Source: Circinella minor (lineage: Eukaryota > Mucoromycota > Mucoromycetes > Mucorales > Lichtheimiaceae). From it: a stretch of DNA of 64,000 nt. The stretch spans positions 171,184-235,183 of the forward strand of contig JAEPRB010000037.1 of the NCBI GenBank assembly GCA_016758965.1, given 5' to 3'. The notes beneath the pieces are model-generated. The model saw only the letters and a list, made by a program, of their open reading frames with translations. It searched no databases and was not told the origin of the DNA. The first letter of the stretch is position 1; each line of letters begins with the position of its first letter. Of this stretch, positions 12,361-23,686 are shown piece by piece. The position numbers and the translations under genes are program-made.

Positions 12361-13034
12361 TTATACAAGTCGATAATATCTCATAAGAAGTGTAGATGAA
12401 ACACAAAATACTCCAATAGCAAATACAATAGACATAAACCATGTTAAATCTTCATGCCTTTGTCCAGGAACCAAAACATTCATTCCCCATAAGCCTGTGA
12501 CAAGATTCATAGGAACCAAAATGCTACCCAGTGCCGTTAATTTGGACAAAACATCGTTCATTTCATTATTAGTTTGTGTCATTTCGATGGATATTTGTGC
12601 CAAATAATTTGAATGAGAACGTGATGATATTTTTTCATAATGAGATAATGCCTGTAACATAGTAATAATATGGTCTTGGACGTCACCTAGATACAATGAT
12701 ACTTCACTGCTCAATACCGGGAGTTGTGAATCACTATTGTTACTACCACCGTAAATGGGTGTTGGTGATTTATGTATTAAATCGGCTCGTTTGACCAGTG
12801 TTTTGACGACATCCACTTTTCCTGACAATAATCGCATCATTCCCATCATCCTTTTTCGACAATATCCTATCCTTCGTAACATATCCGATTGTTCAGACTC
12901 TTTGAGAATAAGCACAAGTTCATCAATAGAGTCAACTTCGAATTCAATAGATCGAACAATGGGTGCAAATGAGTCAGTGATATCATCCAACAATCCATAA
13001 CATATCCAATCTAAAGTATTATTTAATAGGCGTT

Positions 13035-13068
<34 letters not shown>

Positions 13069-13260
13069 CAATCCATCAAATATAAGAAATGGAACACATT
13101 TTACCCGGTGTCACGTTAATATAATCCCTCAGTTGCTTTATTCGCTTTCGCACATTATGTGGATGTGGAGTCGGCCTAAAATGAAACTATAGTAATATAA
13201 TATATTTAAGTTTAGCATTAATACCTCATCATGACACACACACACACACACGCACGCACG

Positions 13261-13295
<35 letters not shown>

Positions 13296-14456
13296 TGACA
13301 TCATGACCCTCCCCCTCAAGAAAGAAAAAAAGAAACATATTTTTTTTTCTTATGTAAACTTTACCGTAAGCACTCCTTCTTTCATCACAATGATGTAAAG
13401 AGCTAAAGGTTGTAAATAATTAACCGAAGCTTGATCTTGTTCAAAGCTTCGAAAACAAATGAAATAATAATTTTTATACACTTCACATTTTTCATGTTGT
13501 TCCTCCATACTAATATCTTCAACCGTTAATGGATGAATATGAAAAGTCTTGGACAGGATTTTCATTTCCGCATCGGTTGGGCTTGAGATGTCCAACCAAA
13601 AACACCCTTTTTTCAATAAATCACTCAGTTGTTGGTATCCTCTTCTTGTATCATGCATTGGTATATCTTCAATGGATTTTGCATGAATTGGTTTTGATTC
13701 TGTGACTGAAAACAGGGTGACCCGACCTTCCACTTGATCTTGCTTTTCGCTATTTGTATATTTATCTCGATCGCCATATAAACTACATCGTCGTAATGTA
13801 GATCGTCTTCGTCGTCTTCCTCCCTGTTGCCGCTGTTGTTCTGATGATGATGGTGATATAGATGATGAACGGGGAGGTAATTCCAAATGTTTACTTGATT
13901 TGATTTCACGAATATAATTATCTAGTTCATTATAATTTATAACATCTTCATCCACTTTTTTATCATTAGGAAAACAAACATCTTCCTCAAGTCCTGAATC
14001 ATCATGTCGGGATGAATCATCTGCAGAGTCGGAAGCTGTTGTATAATATCCATTTCCACCCGATGCAGGATGCTGCATATCAATGGTGAAGTCGTCTTGA
14101 AGAAGGTGCTGATTTTCTTCTGGTGAAGTACTAAAGACTACTTGTTGATTCTATTATAATTAAATTTATTATGGGAGGTGGAGGGTTTAGTTCATTAATC
14201 ATATCAAAACTATATGTAAGTTTAAGTTTAATTTTTTTTTTTTTGTCCCGCCCTCTTTCTCTTACACGTCTACTTTAATTATTCTTACCGGAGTGCTAGG
14301 TGAACTGTAATTCCGTGATCGATTGAAAAAAAGATTAAGTGGAGAAAATACTGAACTTTGTCGTTCTTCATGAATCACTGGTTCATTTCCATTCTGGAGC
14401 TGTTCTTGTTGTTGAGCTGAATGTCGTTGGCGTTTTGATCTACGAGAACGACCCAT
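12361..14456 (-). CDS. CorA-family magnesium transporter (Mnr2/Alr-like)
   Basis: Exons 14456-14289, 14150-13365, 13186-13105 and 13010-12361 give 561 residues. The N-terminal half is a basic/Ser-rich cytosolic domain (residues about 1-170), then the CorA funnel region with FHFRPTPHPHNVRKRI and DYINVTPDWICYGLLDDITD. A long helix leads to TM1, the signature Gly-Met-Asn (GLWGMN, residues 521-523), a short loop and TM2 (about 535-556). This matches the fungal Alr1/Mnr2 branch, whose members move Mg2+ across the plasma or vacuolar membrane. The 561-residue length is shorter than yeast Alr1 or Mnr2, mainly in the N-terminal extension. Intron 3 contains a 42-T run and intron 2 a CA microsatellite. 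The acceptor for exon 3 is the upstream of two AGs 11 nt apart; only that one keeps the frame and restores the FHF motif. Confidence 0.93.
13037..13078 (+). repeat. 42-nt poly-T tract in an intron
   Basis: An uninterrupted T run from about 13037 to 13078 on the + strand lies in the last intron of the CorA-like gene. On the coding strand it is poly-A, so it is not a polypyrimidine tract for splicing. Confidence 0.9.
13234..13291 (+). repeat. CA/CG microsatellite followed by TA run
   Basis: CA dinucleotides with an inner CG-substituted block (about 13234-13280) run into a TA repeat. This lies in an intron of the CorA-like gene. Confidence 0.9.
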
Positions 14457-14779
14457 ACTGTTTATATTGAGATATAAGAGAGGAAAAGAAAAAGAAAAAG
14501 GGAAGGAAGGGAAAACGCGCAGTTAAGCTATATTACTATTGAGACTTTCTTTTTTTGTTGGGGAGGGTGTAAATATGGAATTCTTGCTATTATCCGTTTA
14601 AGCAATAAGTTGGCTGTCAAATATACACATGAAATCCAGTGTTGGACAAGAACAATGCTTTCTCTTTTTCTTTTTTCCTTTTTTTTTTTTGTGTGACATT
14701 TTCTCATATCGGCAGCAATTTTCCGTGTTTCACGTTCTTTTTAATAGGATAAAGAACTGTATAAACACTTACCTTCACG

Positions 14780-14834
<55 letters not shown>

Positions 14835-15430
14835 CGTATCTTTGCCTTTCTCTTTAATTAAAGAAATATATACATCAAATAATTTATTATAGTCAAGTAT
14901 TAATGAATCTGAATGATTAGTCAAAGTCTAGAAATTTGATTAATTAAATCCAAAGATAATATTGAAAGATGGATGATGTTTACCTTTTCTCTTGTTTGTT
15001 TGTTTGTTTAATTACTATATTACGTATGTATACAAATACACCACCTGTGTAATGAAAGTACGTACCGGATTAATTGTGTTTTCAAACTATGAAGTTATAA
15101 TAGTCATATAGGACATTAGTTAACATATGATTTTTGGTGATTAGCTATATAATAAAGTAGCTGGTCTAGATATCATATTAGTGTTATATAGAGATTAAAT
15201 GAATCGTAAAATAGTGGTCCTAAATTTTATCATTCATCATTAACGACGTTATATTTAAAAAGTACGTAGATGTCTTGACTATCTTCCATGTACACATTTT
15301 TAATCTGCTGAGTAACATCATGCAACACAAGTTTTTTTTTTATATATTATTATAAAACAAATATCAATTCAAAATTTCATACTAAAGTATTATTATGCAA
15401 TATTAAATAACAAAAATAGAATAAACCATA
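14457..15430. other. intergenic DNA with CA microsatellite at 14780-14831
   Basis: Upstream region of the CorA-like gene. A perfect CA repeat of about 25 units sits at 14780-14831. No gene or RNA recognised. Confidence 0.6.
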
Positions 15431-16428
15431 TGTAACATTTTTATTTATTGACCCAGAAATATTATTTAATAATGAGGGTGGTTGGTGTTGTATGCAATTG
15501 CTTATAATATCCATCGCCACAATTGTGATAGCCAATTGAGAGTCGTCAATAAACGGTATCTTTGGTATACTGTTAATGTGCGGGATGGATCTCTGCTTGA
15601 ATAATATAAAATGAATTAAATCATTGCTATTTTCATGACTAAAATCAAATAGTCACTGACAGCAGTTTTTTTTTATATTAAAGATAGATGTACGAAATAA
15701 ATACACTAGTAAGTTTTGTACCTGTATCTTGACTACAATATATTCTTGAAAAAGAGTACGTAAGAAAGTGATTATTACCTTGCTTTTACGGAATGATGTT
15801 GAAGTAATCTAAAGCGTTTTGTTGTGCAATAGGTAATTACTTTTTACCTTATCAACAGGAAAAAAAAGAAACAATCGTAAAATAATTTATAAGTCTATAT
15901 TTTATATTATTTTTTCTCGGATGAGTTACACATAAAAACAATATAGATGCTTCTATACGTATGGAGTCGATGTCTATAATAAGAAGGTACCAAAAAGCCA
16001 TGATATTCAACTATATAACCACCTTGTTGGGTATCGTCTTGATTATTCAAGTGCTCAAGTTTATTCTTAGCAGGTAACACAAAGAAATTCTTACTATAAA
16101 ATCACGTAAAAGTACATATATAATTTTCTTTGTTCTTTTTCCCCTATCCGTGATTGCTCAACAAAATATCAAAACAAAAACCTGTTAAATTTATAATTAC
16201 GTAACCATCTGAAGAAAAAAGAACATTCTTTTGTACGTATTGCATCAGAAAAAAAACTTGTTTTGCAGTAATAACTTCATATCGTGCTGCGGGAAAAGTC
16301 AATGATTTAGAATTTATTGTATGAAATGGAATATTATTTTTTTGCGAGAAGAGAATATGAGCTCTCTTATATGTTATGGGCCAATTTTTTCTACAGTGGG
16401 TAACTACTGTGCCACTGGTGAAGTTCAT
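15430..16428 (-). pseudogene. orphan coding-like region, probably a decayed gene
   Basis: Three stretches in the same orientation look coded: 16428-16147 (ORF beginning MNFTSGTVVTHCRKNWPITY), about 16063-15918 (KLEHLNNQDDTQQGGYIVEY then HGFLVPSYYRHRLHTYRSIY), and about 15600-15430 (QRSIPHINSIPKIPFIDDSQ then LAITIVAMDIISNCIQHQ). Candidate splice sites lie between them, but I could not join all pieces without stops. No domain is recognised. It may be a host gene with introns I cannot place, or an old mobile-element gene. No neighbour on either side explains it. Confidence 0.35.
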
Positions 16429-16979
16429 TTATGTAATTTATAATTGGATCAAACTACGTATTTCTCTTGCATGAATTTTCATCTTTTTTTTTTTTTTGCC
16501 ACATCACATGGTAAATTATGTAAAAACTAAAAAGAGGGCCGTTCACATCTTTTATTTTTCAAGAATTTCATCAAGTAACTTCAAATAAAGTATACATATA
16601 TATATTCATCGATACATTGCCAAAGTTAACAATAAAATCGACAACAGAAACGTGTGATCCCAAAACACTCTTGCTAAAGAAGGGTCGAAACATACATATA
16701 CCATGTTTTAAAAATATGATTTCGTCTATATATCACTCAAAAACAAAATGAATGTAATAAAAAATCTATGGTATGGTATGATTATCATTTTTGTCACCAT
16801 GGAAACGAATAAAACATAAATTAATTGGAATATTATTTTATTGTAATTCTTTTTTTTTTCAATTTACTAACTGTTGTTGTTTTGTAAAAGTAAGGGAGAG
16901 AAAAGGAAATCTGGTAAAGAAAAAAAAATGAATGTAATATAAAGATTTGGAATGTGGAGGTGATTTAAGAAAAGGAAAT

Positions 16980-18497
16980 CTATTGAAAAGTGTTTGTATA
17001 AATGATTTCAGATTGTCTAAAACCATTAAATTGAGATGCAGCACAAATTGTATATGCACCCATATTGTCCCATTTGATCCAATCACCGTCATCTAATACA
17101 GGTAATTTGGCCTCTTTGGCGAGACAGTCAATGGAATCACATGTAGGTCCCCAAATACTACTTGTAAATGTTTCATCGTTATCTTGCTTCTTCTCATAAT
17201 ATTTCTTGCCACCTTGGGTTAACACGGTTGGATAAACCACTTGATGATCGAATAAGATACAATTGAATGATCCATACATGCCATCATTCACATAGTCTAT
17301 TATATATATAAATGAATTCAAAAATTAATATATATTTTTTCTATTTCTTCTATTTTAACCACTTGAAAAAATAAATAAATGATACTTACACATATACTGA
17401 GTTTGGTTTTCAGCTTTGACTGTACGTCGACCAATAACATGAGTACATGCGGTGAATGCAGAAGCAACATAATAACGGCCAGGTTCGGCAATCACTCGTA
17501 CATTCGAAGGAAACATGGTATCTACAGCAGGACCCAAAATAGCTGCCACTTTTTCAAATGTAATACCATCTTGTACATCGGCACCTGGGAAGCCACCTCC
17601 AACATCCAAAAGATCAAATTTGAAACCCAATTTTTCACCTTGATCAAATGCCCAACGTGCACGGACCACAGCATCAGCAAATGCATTTTCATCTAAACAT
17701 CCACTACCCACATGGAAACTAATACCAATGACATTTAAATCTAAATCCTTGGCAGTTTGTAATAAAGAAGGAACTTCTTCCAAAGGTGCACCAAATTTAA
17801 GACCCAATTGACATAAGGATTTTGAATCGTCCGTTAGGATACGTAAAACCAATTCGGCATTAGGATATAACATTTTGATCTTATGTAATTCTTCAGCATT
17901 ATCAAAAGTCATTTTGGCCACATTATGTTGAGATGCATAACGAATAAAACTAGCTTGTTTACATGGATTGGCATAAATAATACGTTCGGGTTCAACTCCC
18001 AAGGATAAAACTTGTTGAATTTCGGACTTGGATGCACAATCAAAACCGATACCAATAGCTGCCAAAAGTCTAACTACCATTGGATCAGGGTTTGATTTAA
18101 TGGCTAAAGATAAAGAAAAAAAAAAGAAATATTTTTTAAGATGATTAGTAAAAATACATATATCTATCTATGTAAAACAAAGAGAAAGAGAAAGAGAGAG
18201 AGTTTAAAATTCAAATTCATGCTTACCAAAGAAAGGTTCGATACGCGGTAAAAGAGATTTCCAACGTAAATGTTGTCGATATACTTCACCAATATCGGCA
18301 ACAAAGAACGCGTTTTCTTGATCCGATTCCCATTTTAAGATCGAAACCGATTCAATTTTCTCTTCAATGACTTGTTGAATAGGTAAATTATGGATAACAG
18401 GTAAATCCAAAGGTAATTGTTGTTGTTGCTGTTTTAATAAAGGCATGTTGTTTACGCAAGGTGGGTCAACCAAGAGTGTTTGAAGCTCTGTATGCAT
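16980..18497 (-). CDS. ornithine decarboxylase
   Basis: Makes putrescine from ornithine, the committed step of polyamine synthesis, as a PLP-dependent cytosolic homodimer. Exons 18497-18227, 18103-17390 and 17296-16980 give 433 residues. Group IV decarboxylase landmarks are all present: PLP lysine in AIKSNPDP (Lys93), HVGSGC (221-226), the glycine-rich DVGGGFPG (257-264), EPGRYYV (297-303), YVNDGMYGSFN (330-340, with the active-site Asp333), and the catalytic Cys381 in WGPTCDSID. The PLP-lysine motif has Ile and Ser where many ODCs have AVKCN. The N-terminal 50 residues include a Gln run. Antizyme control is expected from the family but cannot be read here. Orthologues are SPE1 in yeast. Confidence 0.96.
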
Positions 18498-19416
18498 GGT
18501 GGGTTTGTTTTTTGTTTTAAAGAATAAAAAAAAAAAGGTGTCCTTGAATGGAGAAGTAGCTGGGGTGGGAGGATTACTTTGTTATAAGAGAAAACAAAAG
18601 AGATAGTAGGTTTGTATATATACGTGTATATATATATATATATGTTATATAAGAATGTAGATCGAATTAAAGAGAACTAGCTTTCAAAGTAGCAGCCAAG
18701 GAGGAAAGCCCCGCCGATTGAATAAGCTGAACACAAGTCTGTTTTCTGAGGTCGTGATGGGCGTAGCAACGGACTCAATTAAACAAGCCCGTCTCGAAAA
18801 AAAAAAAGGAAGAAGGAATAAAAGAAAAGACTAAAGAAAGAGTAGTGTATGAGTCGTTGTGATTTCTAAACACTACCAAAAGGGATGAAAGGAAAAAATT
18901 AAATTTAAATAATTATAAAAAAAAAAAAAAAAGAGAATTGAGTAAAGTGTCAATAACTTTTTTTTTTCTTTGGAAATAAAAAGACTTCTTTATATAGACA
19001 GGGTCTAGGCCGAAAAAAAAAAAAGGAAAGGGACAAGGGTAGCCTTGACAACTTTTTATAAAGTGCGCGTAGAAACAGCAGTAGCTGGGTAACGTTGTAA
19101 AAAAATTTTTTTTTTCTTATTCTTTTGAACATCTCACATGATCAACCAATCAATATGTTTCACAGAAACGCGTATTCTTCGGTATTCGATTGCCCTGCAG
19201 GCCAAAAAGGTAAATACACAATTGATTTTTTTTTATGTAAAAAAAAAAAAAAAGACAATAAACAAAAGGGAAATCTCATGTTTATCAGATCATCTATAAT
19301 ACATGGAATTGATAAAGTTTTCGAGTAACTTTAATCCTGGGATTTTATAAGTTTCGTGCAACAATAAAATAAGAGCAAAAGAAAAAAAAAATGAGATGAG
19401 CGGTTTTTATTATTAA
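18498..19416. other. intergenic, upstream of ornithine decarboxylase
   Basis: Contains poly-A and TA runs and no recognised gene. A short + ORF at 19125-19328 begins with a coding-like stretch (MFHRNAYSSVFDCPAGQK) but runs into poly-A and matches nothing I know. Confidence 0.4.
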
Positions 19417-20866
19417 TTAATTTTTTCGACGTATAAGATTGGAAGAAAGTTGTACTAGTGCGGATCGTGCGTCGGACGGTGGAAGCTGATTGATAGCATC
19501 AATTGCAGATTGACAATGTGATTCTGCCAGTGCAAGGGTCTTTTTCAATCCTCCACTTTGATACACATATAATCTTGCCTATTAAATATAATAATGAAAC
19601 CATATTTATACATTATCAAAATTTGATATTTTTTGTTTCCCATACACAACAAACAATATATATAAATATATAAATATATATTCCTGTTATTATTATAAAA
19701 AAAAAAAAAAAGAAAGTAATAATTACTTGATCATGATCATTTGGTTGATTAAAACGCCGTTCGACCATGGGTAAAATTTCAGGTATGGATTCAGATGCAA
19801 ACATAACAGGGGCACCAGCTCTAAATGATGAATTTGCACTAAATTCCAATACATCTTCGACCAACTACGAAAAAAAAAAGTTGAATTCGTTACACATAAT
19901 ATTTTTATATCAAGATCCGAAAACATCCATTTATTTATATGTAAAAAAAACAAAATTAAAACCTACTTGATATGCAAGTCCAAAATGCCGACCGAATTCA
20001 TATGCTTGTTTGGTATCCTCCATCGATGCATTACCCAATACAGCGGATCCTTTACAACTTTGTGCAATTAAACTAGCTGATTTCATATCTGTTTGATCCA
20101 AATAGTATTGAAGAGCACTATTATTATTGTCATCCGTTGTTGTTGTCATTGTTTCCTTCTTGACCAAATCCATAAATTCACCTTCCACCAAATGAGCAAT
20201 ACAAGTAGCCATGAGTTCCACACATTCTGCATTGCGTAAATAAGCTAATGCCAAAGAGGCGCGTGCAAGTAAGAAATCACCAGCCAAAATAGCCATCTTG
20301 TTTCCAGTATCACCACTTTCTTCCAAAATATCATCATGTAATAATGAAGCGACATGGATCATTTGTGTAATTTCTGCTAATCGTCGTTGTGTATCAATAA
20401 TTTCTCCACCAGAGGTTGCTTGGGCTGTAAGTAAGACGAGCAAGGGTCGAACAGGTTGACCATCGTCACACAAGAAATGCGTCATCATGGTATTTAAAAA
20501 TGGATGTCCACTACCAAGTAATTTACTTAAATTGCCTTTCAATTCCCAAAGATCAGGTCCAACTAATTTTGCTGGGTCAAATATCAATCGTTTATCACCA
20601 TCTCCATTTTTATCCACCACTAAACCTTGTCCTTCATTTAATGCTTGTTCATAAGTATCCGCTTGGCCAGTAAAAGGTGCTGTTAGAGGTTTACTTCCAA
20701 ATGTATTTCGAAACGCGTCGATACCTTTTCCAAGAGGTCCATGAGTCAGTGCAGCAGCTGCAGCTGCTGCAGCAACACTAAGTGTAGGTGGTTTTGTTGT
20801 TAATCGTGGTTGACATGAATGAAAATGTCGGGATGCTTGACGAATGAATGGTCGTAATAATGTCAT
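19417..20866 (-). CDS. polyprenyl diphosphate synthase-like, probable Dlp1/PDSS2-type subunit
   Basis: Exons 20866-19967, 19864-19727 and 19578-19417 give 399 residues. The start at 20866 opens a mitochondrial presequence (MTLLRPFIRQASRHFHSCQP). The fold is that of trans-isoprenyl diphosphate synthases that make the ubiquinone side chain: MIHVASLLHDDILEESGDTG, then GNKMAILAGDFLLARASLAL, LVEGEFMDL, and QLVEDVLEF. Yet catalytic features of the active subunit (Coq1/Dps1) are altered. The GKxxRP of the substrate-binding lysine reads GQPVRP (about 136-141). The Arg-Arg-Gly after the first Asp-rich motif is missing. The GKP...DL..G segment after the second Asp-rich motif is also gone. These losses are typical of the partner subunit Dlp1/PDSS2, which is needed for the heterotetramer but has lost the aspartate chemistry. 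An active but divergent Coq1 is the alternative. Confidence 0.8.
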
Positions 20867-22330
20867 TTTTAAAAGTTTTCTAATTTTTTTTTTTATCTTT
20901 AAATATACTGGTTGTTTCCCGCCCGCTTTTTTTGTTGTTGTTGTTTTGGGATTTCTTTTTCCTCCTCCCCCCTCTTTAAAGTCAAACAATTGATTATTGA
21001 GAACAACAACAAAAAAAAAAAAAAAAAAATTATATATCCCGATTGGGTGTTTATATCTCAGCGGACCGATTCATTCCGGACAACTTTTTTTTTTTTTTTT
21101 TTTTGCCCTCCCATTTTTGAATGATAGGGGGAGTCGTCATGGTTGCAGATTTTTTTATTCAATTAGTTGGGGGAAAACAAAGTATCTGGGTAACAAATAA
21201 TAAAATAAAATAGTAAATCCGTAGAAGTGTATATAATGTTTTTTATAGGCTATTATAAAAAAATGATTGCATTTTCTTGATTGCTATGTATCAAAGTATT
21301 CTATCAAAGATTCGTTGACTGAGATTTGAAAATACATAAAAAAAAATAAAATGAGTGTATAGAAAAGAACTCTCTCACTTTTTAACTATGTTAATAACTA
21401 TATATAAATAAACACGTATACAGTACCATACGTATTTGTTTATTATATCAGATAAGAACAACCAGCTGGATATGAGCTTTTTATAGAAACAAAAGTAAAT
21501 TAAATACATGAGCGTATATCATGATTTTTCGTTAAACCGGCACTCTTAATATATAAGGATCCTTCTGGTTTAACAAAATACCAGTTTAAATTTTGAGACT
21601 TGGGTGGTAGCAATTTAGAACATTGATTTGACATATTACATCTAATTAAATTAAGCTCTGTAGTGAAGATAATATAAAAAAGAAATGACATTTAATATAT
21701 ATAAGTATTTATAGTTATACCCTCTGTCAAAACATGTTTTCCACAGCTGACAAAATAATGATAATTCGCAAGTTTTGTGTTATTACTTGGTAATATAAAC
21801 CATAATGCACTGAAGCTGCTATATACCGAAAATTTTTGTATTCAACATAATATTTCTTAACAATTTAACAACTATTCGTTCACATTATTTATATCCATTA
21901 AAAAAAACATCTTTATCGTATCAGTTATATTTTCAAATAGTTCATGTATAATGTATATCCATTAACAACAAAAAAGCGGGTTGAAGTAGAAAAAAGAATT
22001 AATATAAAGCTAAAATCGTTTATAACTTTTTTTTTTTTTTAAAAAAAAAAATAGATTGCTTACATTGGGGTTACTATCTTTCTGTCATTTTCACTATATA
22101 CCATAAACAGGTATTTGATATGGATAACTATAAAAAAAAAAAGGGGGTTCACGTGTTTATAGAAATAAAATAAAAAAAATCAGTAGGTTACCAAATCAGG
22201 GATACTTTAACAGAGTTTATGCATGGTTCTCATTTTTTTAAGCTTTTAAATCTCCCTGTTTTTTTTTTCAAGGTCCCTTTCCACTCTTTGAAACCTAAAA
22301 AAAAAAAAGAAGAAGAAAAAACACTTAAAA
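20867..22330. other. intergenic DNA with homopolymers and a small orphan ORF
   Basis: Upstream of two divergent genes (polyprenyl synthase-like and CK2 beta). Poly-A near 21009-21029 and poly-T near 21085-21103. The minus ORF 21691-21500 has a coding-like core (CSKLLPPKSQNLNWYFVKPE) without start context or known family; possibly a transposon scrap. Nothing else was seen. Confidence 0.4.
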
Positions 22331-23310
22331 ATGGAAGAAGACGATTCACTTAGTACAACAAGTAGTCAACCACAATCAGTAAAGTTTGAGTCCAATTTTT
22401 TTTTCCTTTAAAATAAAACGCGTTTTCTTTAAAAAATAAAGATAAAAACCATAAAATGTAAAAAAAAATAAAAATAAAAATAAAAAATAAAAATTCATTT
22501 ATTTAGTGGGTCAAATGGTTTTGTTCATTGGATGGACATGAATATTATTGTCAAGTAGAAGAAGATTTTATTGAAGATCGATTTAACTTGACAGGTTTAA
22601 TACAACAAGTACCATTATATAAAGAAGCGTTGGAATTAATCGTTGACATTGAAAGAGAAGAAGATGAAATGAGTTCAACAATACCTGATGTGAGCATAGT
22701 ACAACCTCATGCTGAGTTACTTTATGGATTAATTCATCAACGTTATATTAATACCAAGGCTGGATTATATCAAATGGTGCGCATTTATAAAATTTTTTTT
22801 TTTTTTTTTATTTGAGGGTGTTTTATATGTGACAATTTCCCCCTTCTCCCTTCCTTACATTATAAAACAAAGTAGTTGGATAAATATAATTTAGGTCATT
22901 TTGGAACATGTCCAAGATATTATTGTGAAAAAATGGGGTTATTACCTGTAGGACAACATGATCAACCTGGTCAAAGTCCTGTTCGATTATATTGTCCAAA
23001 TTGTAAAGACATTTATACATGTAATAATAATAAATATTCTAATGTAGATGGTAAGAAACAACTTAAATACATACGCGTAACAATAATTATATTTTATATA
23101 CTAAAAGAGAAAAAACATATAATTTTAGGTGCTCATTTTGGAACGACTTTTCCACATTTATTTTTTAAAACATTTTCAAATGAAATCAAATTAAAACCAT
23201 CCAAAACATATGTGGGTAAATTATTTGGTTTTCGTATTAATGAACAATCTGTTACGGGTCCTAGGATGCAATGGCTTCGTATGATACCTCCTAATTCATC
23301 TTCTTCATAA
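22331..23310 (+). CDS. casein kinase 2 regulatory subunit beta
   Basis: CK2 beta dimerises through a zinc ribbon and holds two catalytic alpha subunits. Exons 22331-22378, 22507-22776, 22876-23050 and 23129-23310 give 224 residues. Landmarks: WVKWFCSLDGHEYYCQVEEDFIEDRFNLTGL near the N-terminus, the acidic stretch after VDIEREEDE, the zinc Cys pairs at 118/123 (CPRYYC) and 146/149 (CPNC), and the C-terminal FPHLFFKTFSNE and YVGKLFGFRI. The first exon carries an acidic/Ser start (MEEDDSLSTTSS), comparable to the autophosphorylated N-terminus known in the family. The donor after residue 106 is GTGCGC, weak but the only one keeping frame. Confidence 0.96.
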
Positions 23311-23500
23311 TAATTCAAATCTCTGTTCTTGTTTTATACGTGCAATATAAGATTCAACATCAATAAAATAAAATAAAATAAAGAACATTTTTGTTTGTTT
23401 GTTTGTTTGTAGATAGATAGATAATTTATATAATATAATATATTTACAAGGTTTTTGCCAGCAATAATAATAAAAAGTATTTTTTTTTTCTTTTTGTGTA

Positions 23501-23550
<50 letters not shown>

Positions 23551-23686
23551 AGAAGGGAAGTTATAAAAGGGATATTATTATTATTATTTCAGTCGTGTTA
23601 TACATAAAAGAGTTGTATGGGGTAAAAAGTTTCAAATTACAGAATTTTGGTGGAAATTAAAATAATTGAAAAGAGAAAGAGAGAGG
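23311..23686. repeat. GT/GA microsatellite between convergent genes
   Basis: The interval between the CK2 beta and kinase stop codons contains a GT run (about 23506-23533) continuing into a GA run (to about 23550), plus TTTG and TAGA repeats near 23391-23422. No gene is present. Confidence 0.8.

Noticed and set aside
17379..17696. + strand ORF of 105 residues
   Set aside because: Antisense to the strongly conserved ornithine decarboxylase exon.
20867..20989. N-terminal extension of the polyprenyl synthase-like ORF
   Set aside because: The extra 41 residues are low-complexity Lys/Gly/Thr; the start at 20866 gives a proper mitochondrial presequence.
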